Origin: Romboutsia sedimentorum
GTDB lineage: Bacteria > Bacillota > Clostridia > Peptostreptococcales > Peptostreptococcaceae
Assembly: GCF_030131845.1 (NCBI RefSeq)
Contig: NZ_JASKYM010000001.1
Location: 806,001 to 870,000 of the forward strand
DNA length: 64,000 bases
Direction of reading: 5' to 3'
Below the pieces are notes generated by a model. The model saw nothing but the letters and a program-made list of their open reading frames with translations. It was not told the DNA's origin and did no database searches. How positions within the stretch are numbered: position 1 is the first letter of the stretch; every line of letters starts with the position of its first letter. Shown piece after piece: positions 17,384 through 25,754 of the stretch. The translations under genes and the position numbers were made by a program.

Positions 17384-18652
17384 TTAATTTTTCTCAACTA
17401 CTTTTTGATTTTTAATATATTGTAGCGCATTTTTTATAATACTTGGAGATACCTTACACTTATTCTCATTAACTGCACATACTGCAAATCTAAGACCTGC
17501 TTTTAATGGTACAAGATATAAATTATCCTTTGTTAATTCTTCACACACTTCTCTTGGATTATCACATGGTATACTTACAAAGAATCCATCTCTATATGGT
17601 AATATATCAAGACCTACTTTTTCTGCCTCTTCAACAAATACCTTAGCTCTTCTTTTTAGCATTTCTTTATAAAGTGTTTTTTCTTGTGTATACTTTTCAA
17701 ACTTTTCCTCATCTTGAACTATATTTGATAGTAGCTTCATTGCCCCTCTATTACAGTTTGACCAGTTTGCTCTACATGAATGAACACATCCATAGTAGAA
17801 TTCTTCAGCAACGTTTTCACTCGCTGTTATACATATTGCAGCTCCCATTCTCATTCCATATGCTGTAAAACCTTTTGACATACTAAATCCAACTATTACA
17901 AGTATGTTTTCAGGGAGATTAGAGAATTTTTTAAAGAATTTTCTACTTGCATTATCATCACTTGCAAAGTCAATATATGCGATATCTACAAATAATATTA
18001 TTTTCTTATCTTGATTTGTTGCTACTTCTTTTGATAAACCTATTATTTTATCCCACTCATCGTCTGATACACTATAACCTGTAGGATTATGTGCTGGTGT
18101 ATTTAAAATTGTAAAGATTCTTTCCTGCTTAGATGCTATATTTAAAAATTCTTTTTTAAATGAATTAAAATTGAAATTATTATTTTCATCAAATAACTGA
18201 TATGTACTTACTTTTCTTCCTGTTTCTTCCGTTATACTTACATATGGACTCCAAAACCAATCTGATGTTAATATTTGGTCTCCTTCTTCTGTATAATTCC
18301 AAGTTGCTAACTTTATTGCTCCACTTCCACCTGGAGATGCTACTGCTTTTATATACCCATCTGGCATATATTCTTTGAAACATACTTTCTTGACAGCTTC
18401 AAGATAGTCTGGCTGACCTTCTAAAGAAGCATATGCTGATATATCTTTATTATCTAATGATTTGTACTCATTATAAACAGTATCCATTGTTATTAATGTT
18501 CCATAATCATCCATAAGAGCACCTATAGTAGCGTTAATAACATTATCTTTTCCTATAGACTTTTCCGCTCTTTGAGCTCTTTCTGATAAGTTAAATATTA
18601 TATCCTTTTGTCTTGGCCACATAGAATGCTTTGCCACCATACTTTGACTCAT
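17384..18652 (-). CDS. Class I/II aminotransferase, first gene of the oxidative amino-acid operon
   Basis: 422 residues with fold-type I PLP features: NTPAHNPTGYSVSDDEW before the cofactor site, VDIAYIDFA, and the PLP lysine probably in GFSMSKGFTAYGMRMGAA. It resembles aromatic or aspartate-type aminotransferases. Placed directly upstream of iorAB, it most likely makes aryl- or branched 2-oxoacids from amino acids. The ATG at 18652 is behind AGGGGTGATGAT. A -24/-12 promoter lies at 18691-18706. Substrate range is inferred from context, not from the sequence. Confidence 0.88.
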   Translation of the reverse strand: MSQSMVAKHSMWPRQKDIIFNLSERAQRAEKSIGKDNVINATIGALMDDYGTLITMDTVYNEYKSLDNKDISAYASLEGQPDYLEAVKKVCFKEYMPDGYIKAVASPGGSGAIKLATWNYTEEGDQILTSDWFWSPYVSITEETGRKVSTYQLFDENNNFNFNSFKKEFLNIASKQERIFTILNTPAHNPTGYSVSDDEWDKIIGLSKEVATNQDKKIILFVDIAYIDFASDDNASRKFFKKFSNLPENILVIVGFSMSKGFTAYGMRMGAAICITASENVAEEFYYGCVHSCRANWSNCNRGAMKLLSNIVQDEEKFEKYTQEKTLYKEMLKRRAKVFVEEAEKVGLDILPYRDGFFVSIPCDNPREVCEELTKDNLYLVPLKAGLRFAVCAVNENKCKVSPSIIKNALQYIKNQKVVEKN

Positions 18653-18690
18653 ATCATCACCCCTAATAGTAATTTTACTTATTATTTAAA

Positions 18691-18706
18691 GCAAGAGTTA
18701 TGCCAC
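18691..18706 (-). promoter_or_regulatory. Sigma-54 (-24/-12) promoter
   Basis: On the minus strand TGGCATAACTCTTGCT, matching TGGCAC-N5-TTGCW at all but one base, with the invariant GG and GC at correct spacing. It is about 40 bp upstream of the aminotransferase start codon. An activator of the sigma-54 class is encoded immediately upstream. Confidence 0.85.
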
Positions 18707-18760
18707 TATTCTATATTTTTAAAAACTTTATTAATTTAATAAAATTATCGGTATAACTAA

Positions 18761-18797
18761 AAAAAGATAGGCTAGCTTTAAACATAACCTATCTTTT
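18761..18797 (-). terminator. Terminator of the sigma-54 activator gene
   Basis: AAAAGATAGG and CCTATCTTTT form the stem. It lies between the activator gene and the sigma-54 promoter, separating the two transcription units. Confidence 0.7.
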
Positions 18798-18847
18798 ATA
18801 TTTTTTATTGAATACGTTTTTTTATTTTATAATTTATTTTATATCAG

Positions 18848-18885
18848 TGTTCATTTTTATTAACAAGCGTTAATATTTATTAACA
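18848..18885. promoter_or_regulatory. Tandem palindromes, candidate activator binding sites (UAS)
   Basis: Two related 18-bp palindromes: TGTTCATTTTTATTAACA (18848-18865) and CGTTAATATTTATTAACA (18868-18885), the latter containing the perfect GTTAATA-TT-TATTAAC. Their centres are 20 bp apart, two helical turns, and they lie about 150-180 bp upstream of the sigma-54 promoter, normal for enhancer sites. The binding protein is inferred to be the adjacent activator. Confidence 0.55.
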
Positions 18886-18887
18886 TT

Positions 18888-20828
18888 TTATTTTTTCTTA
18901 TTATACTTATTCCATAGAGCTGTTCTACTTATTCCAAGAATATTTGCTACTTCAGTTTTTGAAAGTCCTTGGTTAAATAGCATATCTATAATCTTAATTT
19001 CTACAAAGCTATTAATCTCTTTCATATCAATATTAAAATCATTATAGTCAGCACTATCTACTTTATCTTTAGTTTCTTTATCTAAGCATAAATATTTTAT
19101 TTCTTCATTTTCAATTGATGATGTCTTTATCTTGCCTGTTATAACATATTTTTGTGCAACATTTTTTAATTCTCTAACATTTCCAGGCCAATCATAACTT
19201 TCTAATTTCATTAATTCATCTTTATTTAACATAAAGTGTTCATCTATAGAGTTTAAATTGCCTAAAAGGTTTTCATTTAATATAGTTTTTACAAAATGTT
19301 CAAACAAAAATGCTATATCATTTTTTCTATTCCTTAAAGGAGGTATATTTATTTCTAAACTACTTAGTCTATAAAATAAATCAGCTCTAAAAGTTTTATC
19401 TTTTATTTTAGATATTAAATGTTCATTTGTTGCAGCTATTATTCTAATATCTAAAGGAATCATACAGTCTGATCCTATTCTCATTATTTGCCTTTCTTCT
19501 ATAACTCTCAAAAGTTTATTTTGAACATGAAGAGGCAAACTGTTTATTTCATCTAAAAATATAGTTCCACCATGTGCTAGTTCAAATAGACCTTGTTTCC
19601 CGCCTTTTCTAGCACCCGTAAAAGACCCTTCTTCGTATCCAAATAATTCACTTTCTAATAAACTCTCTGAAATAGTAGCACAGTTTATAGCAACAAAAGG
19701 CTTGTCTTTTCTTTTACTTATATTGTGAATACTTTGAGCTAATATTTCTTTTCCCGAACCACTTTCTCCATACAGTAGAGTTGTATAATCAGTTTTACCA
19801 ATTTTTTTAGCTTCTTCTATAAACTCCTTAGTTTCAGGGTCTTTATGTATAAAATCAGAAAAGGTATACTTTGCATATAAGCCTCTTTCATTTAAATCTA
19901 TTCTTATGTTTCTTTCCAATTTTTGCAATTTTGTAATATCTTGAAGAATCCATAGTACTCCATGAATTTCTGAATCCACTTTTATGGGTACTGACCTTGT
20001 ATTTACTACTAAATCTCCTATATTCCTTATTTGACGTTTATTATCTATGCTATTATCTAATCCTCCTAATAGCCACTCCATATTTCTAAATATAGTTGTT
20101 ATTAGCTTATTTGATACGTCCTTTTTCTCACATTTCAATATTTTTTTTGCACTTGCATTACATAGTATAATGCGCCCTCTTTTATCAATCGCAATTATTC
20201 CATCTTTTACACCATCTAATACATTTCTCAATACTTCATTATTAAATTTTTCATCTTCTAATGATTCTAATAGTTTTTTAGAATACTCAATTACTTCTTT
20301 TATAGAATCATCACTTGCATTAATAAATACATTGTTCATTTTGTATTGTCTCGCAAAAGAGCATGCTATTCCACTACCAACGATAACTACATCATCTTTT
20401 TGATCTAGGTATTTTATAACTCTGTTTCTTATTTCGTATTTTGATTTAAACCATTCTTCAGTAACATCTACACTCATTATGTTTTTCCAACTAGAATAAT
20501 CAAAATCAATTTCATCATATCCTAAGACGAGTACTATTTTCTTTGAATAAGTGCTTGCTATCTTTATTGCTTTTAATAAATCTATTACTTTCATATTTAA
20601 AGGTATTACCGGTACATTTACAGTATCTAATATTAATTTATATCCTCCACCTCTACCGATAATAACTTGTGCACCCTTATCTTCTAGTATTTTCCCCTGC
20701 TCTTCCAACAAATCTACTTTTATAATATCTATTATAATATTTCCATTCTTTATATCCTTTGAATAAAGATTTTCTATTTTTTCTTTTAACTCATAATCAG
20801 ACGCTATAATCCCTATAACTTTTTTCAA
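18888..20828 (-). CDS. Sigma-54-dependent transcriptional activator with PrpR-type sensor domain
   Basis: 646 residues. Domains in order: PrpR_N-like sensor (about 1-190, including GAQVIIGRGGGYKLI and VPVIPLNMKVIDLLKAI), PAS (about 205-300, DGIIAIDKRGRIILCNASAKKIL), sigma-54 AAA+ domain (about 325-560; Walker A GESGSGKE at 354-361; sigma-54 contact loop GSFTGA at 401-406, a variant of GAFTGA), and a Fis-type helix-turn-helix at the end (LSKTEVANILGISRTALWNKY). The start is a TTG at 20828 behind GGGAGAG. It most likely senses a 2-oxoacid or related metabolite and activates the downstream aminotransferase-ior-buk operon, whose -24/-12 promoter is next to it. Confidence 0.93.
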   Translation of the reverse strand: MKKVIGIIASDYELKEKIENLYSKDIKNGNIIIDIIKVDLLEEQGKILEDKGAQVIIGRGGGYKLILDTVNVPVIPLNMKVIDLLKAIKIASTYSKKIVLVLGYDEIDFDYSSWKNIMSVDVTEEWFKSKYEIRNRVIKYLDQKDDVVIVGSGIACSFARQYKMNNVFINASDDSIKEVIEYSKKLLESLEDEKFNNEVLRNVLDGVKDGIIAIDKRGRIILCNASAKKILKCEKKDVSNKLITTIFRNMEWLLGGLDNSIDNKRQIRNIGDLVVNTRSVPIKVDSEIHGVLWILQDITKLQKLERNIRIDLNERGLYAKYTFSDFIHKDPETKEFIEEAKKIGKTDYTTLLYGESGSGKEILAQSIHNISKRKDKPFVAINCATISESLLESELFGYEEGSFTGARKGGKQGLFELAHGGTIFLDEINSLPLHVQNKLLRVIEERQIMRIGSDCMIPLDIRIIAATNEHLISKIKDKTFRADLFYRLSSLEINIPPLRNRKNDIAFLFEHFVKTILNENLLGNLNSIDEHFMLNKDELMKLESYDWPGNVRELKNVAQKYVITGKIKTSSIENEEIKYLCLDKETKDKVDSADYNDFNIDMKEINSFVEIKIIDMLFNQGLSKTEVANILGISRTALWNKYNKKK

Positions 20829-21037
20829 TATTCAATCTCTCCCTTAAACATATTACTTATTTTATTTATATAAAATAACTTAATATTATTAATCTGTATT
20901 ATATCATAGATACTGTTTTTCCCAAATAAAAGTATTTAAATATTACTTTCTATTCTTATGTTACCTTATTTTCATAATTTTATATTTAATTGAATATCAT
21001 TATTATAAGTTGATATTTTTTTAAGGAGGTTTTTAAT

Positions 21038-21685
21038 ATGCAATACAGAAATTCTAAGATGTATGTTCCAACAGACAAAGGCTCTTTATCTGTACATGGA
21101 ACAAGTTATGTAGAAGTAAATTCTGATAGAGCTCGATTAAATGTACGAGTATCTAGCGAAAATAAAAGTTTAGAGGAAGCTCAAGATAAAAACAGTGAAA
21201 TTTCTAAAAGGATTCTATCTAGTTTGTCAGACTATGGAATTGATAAAGAAAATATTCATAGTGAAGATTTATCAGTTATAAGAAATTATGATTATAACAC
21301 TAATACATTAACTTCCTATAAAGTAACTCAGCTAATAACTATATTGATTGATGATTTTAGTAAGATAGATGATGTATATTCATTAGTTATAGAAAATGGT
21401 GCCAATGATGATATTAGTATAGATTTTATTCTTTCTAATCCTAACCATTACTACAATAAAACTTTAAAAAGAGCTACACAAGATGCTTTAAACAAAGCTA
21501 ATATATTAGCTAAAAATTTCGGAGTCAAATACAACCCTATACCTTATAAAATAGTTGAAACTAGTTCCCCACTATATTCTATTACATATTATTCTAGTTC
21601 AATCACTTATGCTCAAGGAATATCACCAGGTTTAGTTAAAATAACTGCAGAGATTGAGGCTACATTTTCTACATATCCATACTAA
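21038..21685 (+). CDS. SIMPL domain (DUF541) protein
   Basis: 215 residues with the DUF541/SIMPL layout: GSLSVHGTSYVEVNSDRARLNVRVSSENKSLEEAQDKNS at the start and ALNKANILAKNFGVKYNPI later. These proteins form oligomeric rings and have been linked to stress or signalling, but have no settled enzymatic role. No signal peptide is visible here, unlike many homologues, so it may be cytoplasmic. It is behind AAGGAGG and forms a single-gene unit ending in a bidirectional terminator. Confidence 0.85.
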   Translation: MQYRNSKMYVPTDKGSLSVHGTSYVEVNSDRARLNVRVSSENKSLEEAQDKNSEISKRILSSLSDYGIDKENIHSEDLSVIRNYDYNTNTLTSYKVTQLITILIDDFSKIDDVYSLVIENGANDDISIDFILSNPNHYYNKTLKRATQDALNKANILAKNFGVKYNPIPYKIVETSSPLYSITYYSSSITYAQGISPGLVKITAEIEATFSTYPY

Positions 21686-21712
21686 GTAAAACTCAAATAA
21701 TTTTATACATAT

Positions 21713-21748
21713 ATATAGCCTATTGATATAAAAATCAATAGGCTATAT
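21713..21748. terminator. Bidirectional terminator
   Basis: ATATAGCCTATTGAT and ATCAATAGGCTATAT stem between convergent genes, with a T run on the plus side. Confidence 0.8.
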
Positions 21749-21751
21749 TTT

Positions 21752-22171
21752 CTATACTATGCAATTCTCTATTTGTATTATATAGTCTTGACAGTTTTCA
21801 CAAACTATTATACTAACTATATAACTATCATCAACCTTATTTAATCTTGATAATTTATTAAAAGATAATCCTTCATATTCTTTACATATATCACTTATTA
21901 CATATTCTCCTTTTTTAGTAAATATATAGAAGTGATACTCTAAAAATCCAAAGAATTTTTGCTTTTCTTTTACTCCTGCTAAACACTTAGGGCATGCCTC
22001 TTGATAATATTGTATATCAAAATCTACACCATTTGTAGAATTTAGTATTTCTAATATATGTTTTTCTTTTATTCCTTTTACTGGTTTTTCTTCATCATTT
22101 ATTATGTCACTACAATTTTCTGTAGTTAATAAATATTCTTTCTCTTGATAATTAAATTTGTATAAACTCAT
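21752..22171 (-). CDS. Uncharacterised protein with two CxxC motifs
   Basis: 139 residues, not recognised. It has CPKC in the middle and CENC near the C-terminus, which may form one metal site or reactive thiols; no membrane segment is evident. I place the start at the ATG at 22171 (MSLYKFNYQEKEYL), with GTGAGGTG just upstream, rather than four codons earlier. It starts 14 bp after the stop of the peptidoglycan glycosyltransferase gene, so the two are probably co-transcribed. Confidence 0.6.
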   Translation of the reverse strand: MSLYKFNYQEKEYLLTTENCSDIINDEEKPVKGIKEKHILEILNSTNGVDFDIQYYQEACPKCLAGVKEKQKFFGFLEYHFYIFTKKGEYVISDICKEYEGLSFNKLSRLNKVDDSYIVSIIVCENCQDYIIQIENCIV

Positions 22172-22185
22172 GCTACACCTCACTG

Positions 22186-23124
22186 TTATTCTATTTCAGA
22201 CTTAAATGGTACATCTTGTATTAATGCATCACTGTATTCTTTTTCATTTATATAACCTAATTCTTTCATCTTATAAAGTATAGTCTCTTGTCTTTTCTTA
22301 GCTTCTGTATGTTTGCTATATCTCGCTGGGCTATTAGTTATACCTGCTAACATAGCACACTCTGCTAAGTTTAAGTCACTTACATTTTTTCCAAAATACG
22401 CCCTAGATCCTTTAGAAACTCCATATGATGATTTTCCTAAATATATATTATTTAAATATACTGCAAGTATATCTTGTTTGCTCATATTTTTATTCATTGA
22501 CGTAGCGTTGTAAATATCTTTCATTTTCCTTTTTATAGTCTTGTCATTGTTAGTCAGTAAATTTTTAGAAATTTGCATTTCTATAGTACTTCCACCTTGG
22601 GTAGTCTTTGTAAATAAGTTATGAACTAATGATCTTGCTAAAGATATTTCATCTACTCCATTGTGTTTATAAAATCGTTCATCTTCTATTGAGACAACTG
22701 CATCTTTCAAATATTTAGGTATTCGGTCCTCAGCAGCAACTTCACTGCTTATATAATTTTGCTTTAGCAATTCACTTGTTACATTTGGTGAATCTTTCAA
22801 TACTGTAAACACAATCACTGATCCTACTACTGATAATACAACTAAGAAAAGTAATGCTATTACTAAAACTTTTTTAGCTATATTTGATAATTTTTTCTTT
22901 CGTTTTAAACGTTTCTTATTTTGTCTAGAAATATTTTGTTTTGCATCTAGTTTCTTATTTATATTTTTATTAGGTTTATTTACACTTTGTCTTTCTCTTT
23001 TTATATTGTTGATTTCTTTTTTTTTATCATTACTTTTAATATTTTTTAAAGGCTCTTTATTTGAATTACTAGAACTTACTTTTTTTCGCCTTATTTTGTT
23101 TTGATCATCATTATAATAGCTCAT
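22186..23124 (-). CDS. Peptidoglycan glycosyltransferase, GT51 (monofunctional)
   Basis: 312 residues. A highly basic N-terminal tail of about 88 residues, one membrane segment (about 88-112), then a GT51 domain: catalytic EDERFYKHNGVD, GGSTIEMQISKNL, and YLNNIYLGKSSYGV...YFGKNVSDLNLAECAMLAGI. No transpeptidase domain follows, so it is a monofunctional enzyme (MtgA/SgtB-like) that polymerises lipid II outside the membrane. The long Lys/Asn-rich cytoplasmic tail is unusual. ATG behind AGGAGG. Confidence 0.9.
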   Translation of the reverse strand: MSYYNDDQNKIRRKKVSSSNSNKEPLKNIKSNDKKKEINNIKRERQSVNKPNKNINKKLDAKQNISRQNKKRLKRKKKLSNIAKKVLVIALLFLVVLSVVGSVIVFTVLKDSPNVTSELLKQNYISSEVAAEDRIPKYLKDAVVSIEDERFYKHNGVDEISLARSLVHNLFTKTTQGGSTIEMQISKNLLTNNDKTIKRKMKDIYNATSMNKNMSKQDILAVYLNNIYLGKSSYGVSKGSRAYFGKNVSDLNLAECAMLAGITNSPARYSKHTEAKKRQETILYKMKELGYINEKEYSDALIQDVPFKSEIE

Positions 23125-23310
23125 GTACTCCTCCTCATTATATAAGGTAATTATACATTGTTATACAAAATAAATCAAAGAACAAATTTGTAAGTTTAAA
23201 TTTATAGTATTTTGTGTATTTTTATCTAAAAAATTAATTATGATTATTATTTTTTTTATTATAGTGTTATAAAACATATAGCTTTGGGTATTATATAATG
23301 TAGATAATAA

Positions 23311-23499
<189 letters not shown>

Positions 23500-23502
23500 T
23501 AC

Positions 23503-23536
23503 ATAAAAAAAGAAAAGCAATTGCTTTTCTTTTTTA
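23503..23536. terminator. Bidirectional terminator after ferredoxin
   Basis: AAAAGAAAAGCAATTGCTTTTC-type palindrome with A and T runs on the two sides, shared by the ferredoxin gene and the convergent gene. Confidence 0.85.
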
Positions 23537-24016
23537 TTTTACCTTTATACTTTTTATTACCGTTTCATTTGCCACATCTTCTATATTAGACATTTCTAGT
23601 TTTATATTTTCATTTGTATTATGTAACGCTACTCCGATTTTAATATTTTTGCTATCTCCAGTCTTTATATTACCTATAAACCCGCTTATATTATCTTTTG
23701 ATGTACTCACAAAATATTTGGTTGGCTTACCTCCTTGGTATGGATAAATATCTATATTCGATAACTCTATGTCACACCTACCATTATTCGCTACATTCAT
23801 AGTTATTATAGCCGACGCATTATAAGTATTATCTATATTAATTTTTTCTTCTATTATATTTACATCAGTTACCCTAATTTTTAAATCATTGTCACTTATA
23901 TTATTTATCCATACGTCTTTTCCATACTCATCGTCTTTATCTATACAAAGTGAGGTCTTGCACATAAGTACTATAAATAAAATAGTAAACATACTTATTA
24001 ATTTAATTCTTTTCAT
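23534..24016 (-). CDS. Exported protein of unknown function
   Basis: 160 residues. The N-terminus MKRIKLISMFTILFIVLMCKTSLC is a signal peptide; a Cys near its end (LMC or SLC) could even be a lipobox but lacks a clear L-x-x-C consensus. The remainder, with TYNASAIITMNVANNGRCDIELSNIDIYPYQGG and KNIKIGVALHN, looks like a small beta-sandwich (DUF4352-like or bacterial Ig-like) domain, which is inference. ATG behind TAGGAGG. No functional partner is apparent. Confidence 0.6.
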   Translation of the reverse strand: MKRIKLISMFTILFIVLMCKTSLCIDKDDEYGKDVWINNISDNDLKIRVTDVNIIEEKINIDNTYNASAIITMNVANNGRCDIELSNIDIYPYQGGKPTKYFVSTSKDNISGFIGNIKTGDSKNIKIGVALHNTNENIKLEMSNIEDVANETVIKSIKVK

Positions 24017-24148
24017 AGTTTCCTCCTAAGCGTTTTTTCTTAGTTTATGCATAGGAAAATTTTTCATTCATATAATCTAATATTTTTTATAACATTTATT
24101 TAATTTTTATTTAATTTTGTTTTAATAAAAACTTTTTTATTTTTTCCA

Positions 24149-24177
24149 TTGATTTTTTTGTCGAATTTTGTTATTAT
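24149..24177 (+). promoter_or_regulatory. Sigma-A promoter of the C-rich RNA candidate
   Basis: TTGATT, a 17-bp spacer and TATTAT on the plus strand, in a stretch with no downstream coding frame. The predicted start is near 24184. Confidence 0.6.
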
Positions 24178-24183
24178 TAATTT

Positions 24184-24314
24184 AAGGTTATTCCCCTAAT
24201 AACCGACTATTTACTCCCCAAATAAAATATATTCCCTAATAAACCCCTTTTTATAATATATTTTACCCCTTTTAATAGCCTTACTTGATCGGTTAAAGTA
24301 AGGCTATTTTTTTT
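24184..24314 (+). ncRNA. Candidate C-rich small regulatory RNA
   Basis: About 130 nt between a good sigma-A promoter (24149-24177) and a strong intrinsic terminator (24274-24314). The 5' end folds into GGTTATT/AATAACC (24186-24204) exposing a CCCCU loop. Four more C runs (24216-24219, 24234-24236, 24244-24247, 24266-24269) lie in AU-rich, apparently single-stranded RNA. C runs of this kind in Gram-positive small RNAs pair with Shine-Dalgarno sequences. No ORF is present. The 3' end overlaps the end of the kinase gene on the other strand. Not recognised as a named family. Confidence 0.6.
24274..24314 (+). terminator. Intrinsic terminator of the C-rich RNA candidate
   Basis: AATAGCCTTACTT and AAGTAAGGCTATT, 13-bp perfect stem with a 9-nt loop, followed by an unbroken T tract to 24314. 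On the opposite strand no T tract follows, so it is directional for plus-strand transcription. Confidence 0.8.
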
Positions 24315-25320
24315 CGTAATTTTTTATTATTTCTCTTATTTCTCTATAACCCTTTGCTTTACTTTCTATAAAAGGAATTATTTTATCATCATTTATAATA
24401 TTCCATGTTTCATTTTCTTTGTATAATGCTATTTGTATACTTTTAAAATTATTTTCTAATGTCCAAGTAAAATAATTTTTATCTCTTTTAGTATAATTCC
24501 AATCTAAGTTTTCACTTATATTAGATATATCATTCATTATCTCTAAAACACTTTCATATCTATCTTGAGGATTTATCATTAAACATCTCTCTATTACACT
24601 TATCATTGATTTAGGTATATGAGGTAGATATTTTTTTCTAATTGGGAATTTACCTTTTGCGCATGCTAACTTTAAACAATTTAAATCCTTATATTTTCGA
24701 GCTTGCTTATTGTATTCTTCATTTCCATTACACATTCTATATAATGTAGTTCCTATTTGGTATATATCTATTTTTTTGCTTATAATAGAGTTTGTGCATT
24801 GTTCTGGAGCTATATGCTTATAATATACATTTTTTAACCTAGCATTACCTAGATAATTCAAATATAGTGCAGATCCAAAGTCTGTTAATACAGCTTCCCT
24901 AGAATCACTTATTAATATGTTATTTGGTTTTATATCACAATGTATTAAACCATTACTATGAATATATTGAATAGCTGATAAAAAATCTAGCGAATACTTT
25001 ATTGTTTCTCTTATTGTAAGATTTGTATTTTCTAACAAATGATACAGTGATCCATTTTTAAAATATGGCATTGTAATATATATATACTCATCATCATAAG
25101 ATGCCGTATTTATAGTTATAATATTAGGATGTTTAGAGTTATATACCTTCTTAGATTCTTCAAAATATTTGTCTACTTCTTTAAAATTTTTTTTATCAAT
25201 TTGCTTTAAAATAAATCTAGAAGATAGCTGTGCATCCTCCACAAGATATAGTGCTGAATTTACCCCTTCTGAATTTATTTTCTCTATTACTTTAAGATTA
25301 AATTTTGGACTTATTTGCAT
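24304..25320 (-). CDS. Soluble Ser/Thr protein kinase
   Basis: 338 residues, Hanks-type kinase. ATP lysine Lys39 in FILKQID, catalytic loop HCDIKPNN with Asp129, DFG Asp147 in LTDFGSA, and HIAPEQC as the APE region. The glycine-rich loop (NSEGVNSA) is degenerate. There is no membrane segment and no PASTA repeats, unlike the PrkC/Stk family; the C-terminal 60 residues are not a known domain. It starts inside the end of the 99-codon gene before it (10-bp overlap), behind GGGGGGTG. Its targets are unknown. Confidence 0.85.
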   Translation of the reverse strand: MQISPKFNLKVIEKINSEGVNSALYLVEDAQLSSRFILKQIDKKNFKEVDKYFEESKKVYNSKHPNIITINTASYDDEYIYITMPYFKNGSLYHLLENTNLTIRETIKYSLDFLSAIQYIHSNGLIHCDIKPNNILISDSREAVLTDFGSALYLNYLGNARLKNVYYKHIAPEQCTNSIISKKIDIYQIGTTLYRMCNGNEEYNKQARKYKDLNCLKLACAKGKFPIRKKYLPHIPKSMISVIERCLMINPQDRYESVLEIMNDISNISENLDWNYTKRDKNYFTWTLENNFKSIQIALYKENETWNIINDDKIIPFIESKAKGYREIREIIKNYEKK

Positions 25321-25610
25321 ATACTCACCCCCCTATTAGAAAATACTTCTTCAACTATTCCTTCAATTTTAACAATATCAACTATATCTACACCTATAGA
25401 ATCTTCTATATTTATATATGCTTTTTTAATATTATATTGGTTTATAAGCATTTTCATGAATTTTCTCAAATAATTCAATTTATTTCCTATGTCAAAAGAC
25501 TTAGGAATTATTATTTCATCCCTTATTATCTCTTTTCTGTTATTACTTGTTAACTCAAATATATTAAATTCTAATTTATCTATAAAAATATTAATATCTA
25601 TAAAAATCAT
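25311..25610 (-). CDS. Uncharacterised 99-residue protein coupled to the kinase
   Basis: Not recognised. The order IFIDINIFIDKLEFNIFEL, a Lys-rich turn, a helix KLNYLRKFMKMLINQYNI, then KKAYINIEDS suggests a beta-beta-helix-beta arrangement like an RNase H or RuvC-type fold, but I see no set of catalytic acids, so this is weak. It starts at the ATG at 25610 behind TTGGGGGG. It overlaps the kinase gene, so the pair is translationally coupled and probably functionally linked, for instance as substrate or regulator. Confidence 0.55.
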   Translation of the reverse strand: MIFIDINIFIDKLEFNIFELTSNNRKEIIRDEIIIPKSFDIGNKLNYLRKFMKMLINQYNIKKAYINIEDSIGVDIVDIVKIEGIVEEVFSNRGVSICK

Positions 25611-25717
25611 AATATCAACCCCCCAAAAGGATTTTTACGTCTTTTATATATTATGAAATTATATTAATTTTAAATACTAAATATAAGTAATTTTTTATTC
25701 TATATTACCCCTATTTA

Positions 25718-25754
25718 AAATAAAATAAGTGTAAAATTTACACTTATTTTATTT
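25718..25754. terminator. Bidirectional terminator-like palindrome
   Basis: 18-nt perfect arms (AAATAAAATAAGTGTAAA and its complement) around one base. It overlaps the stop codon of the exonuclease gene. Confidence 0.65.
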
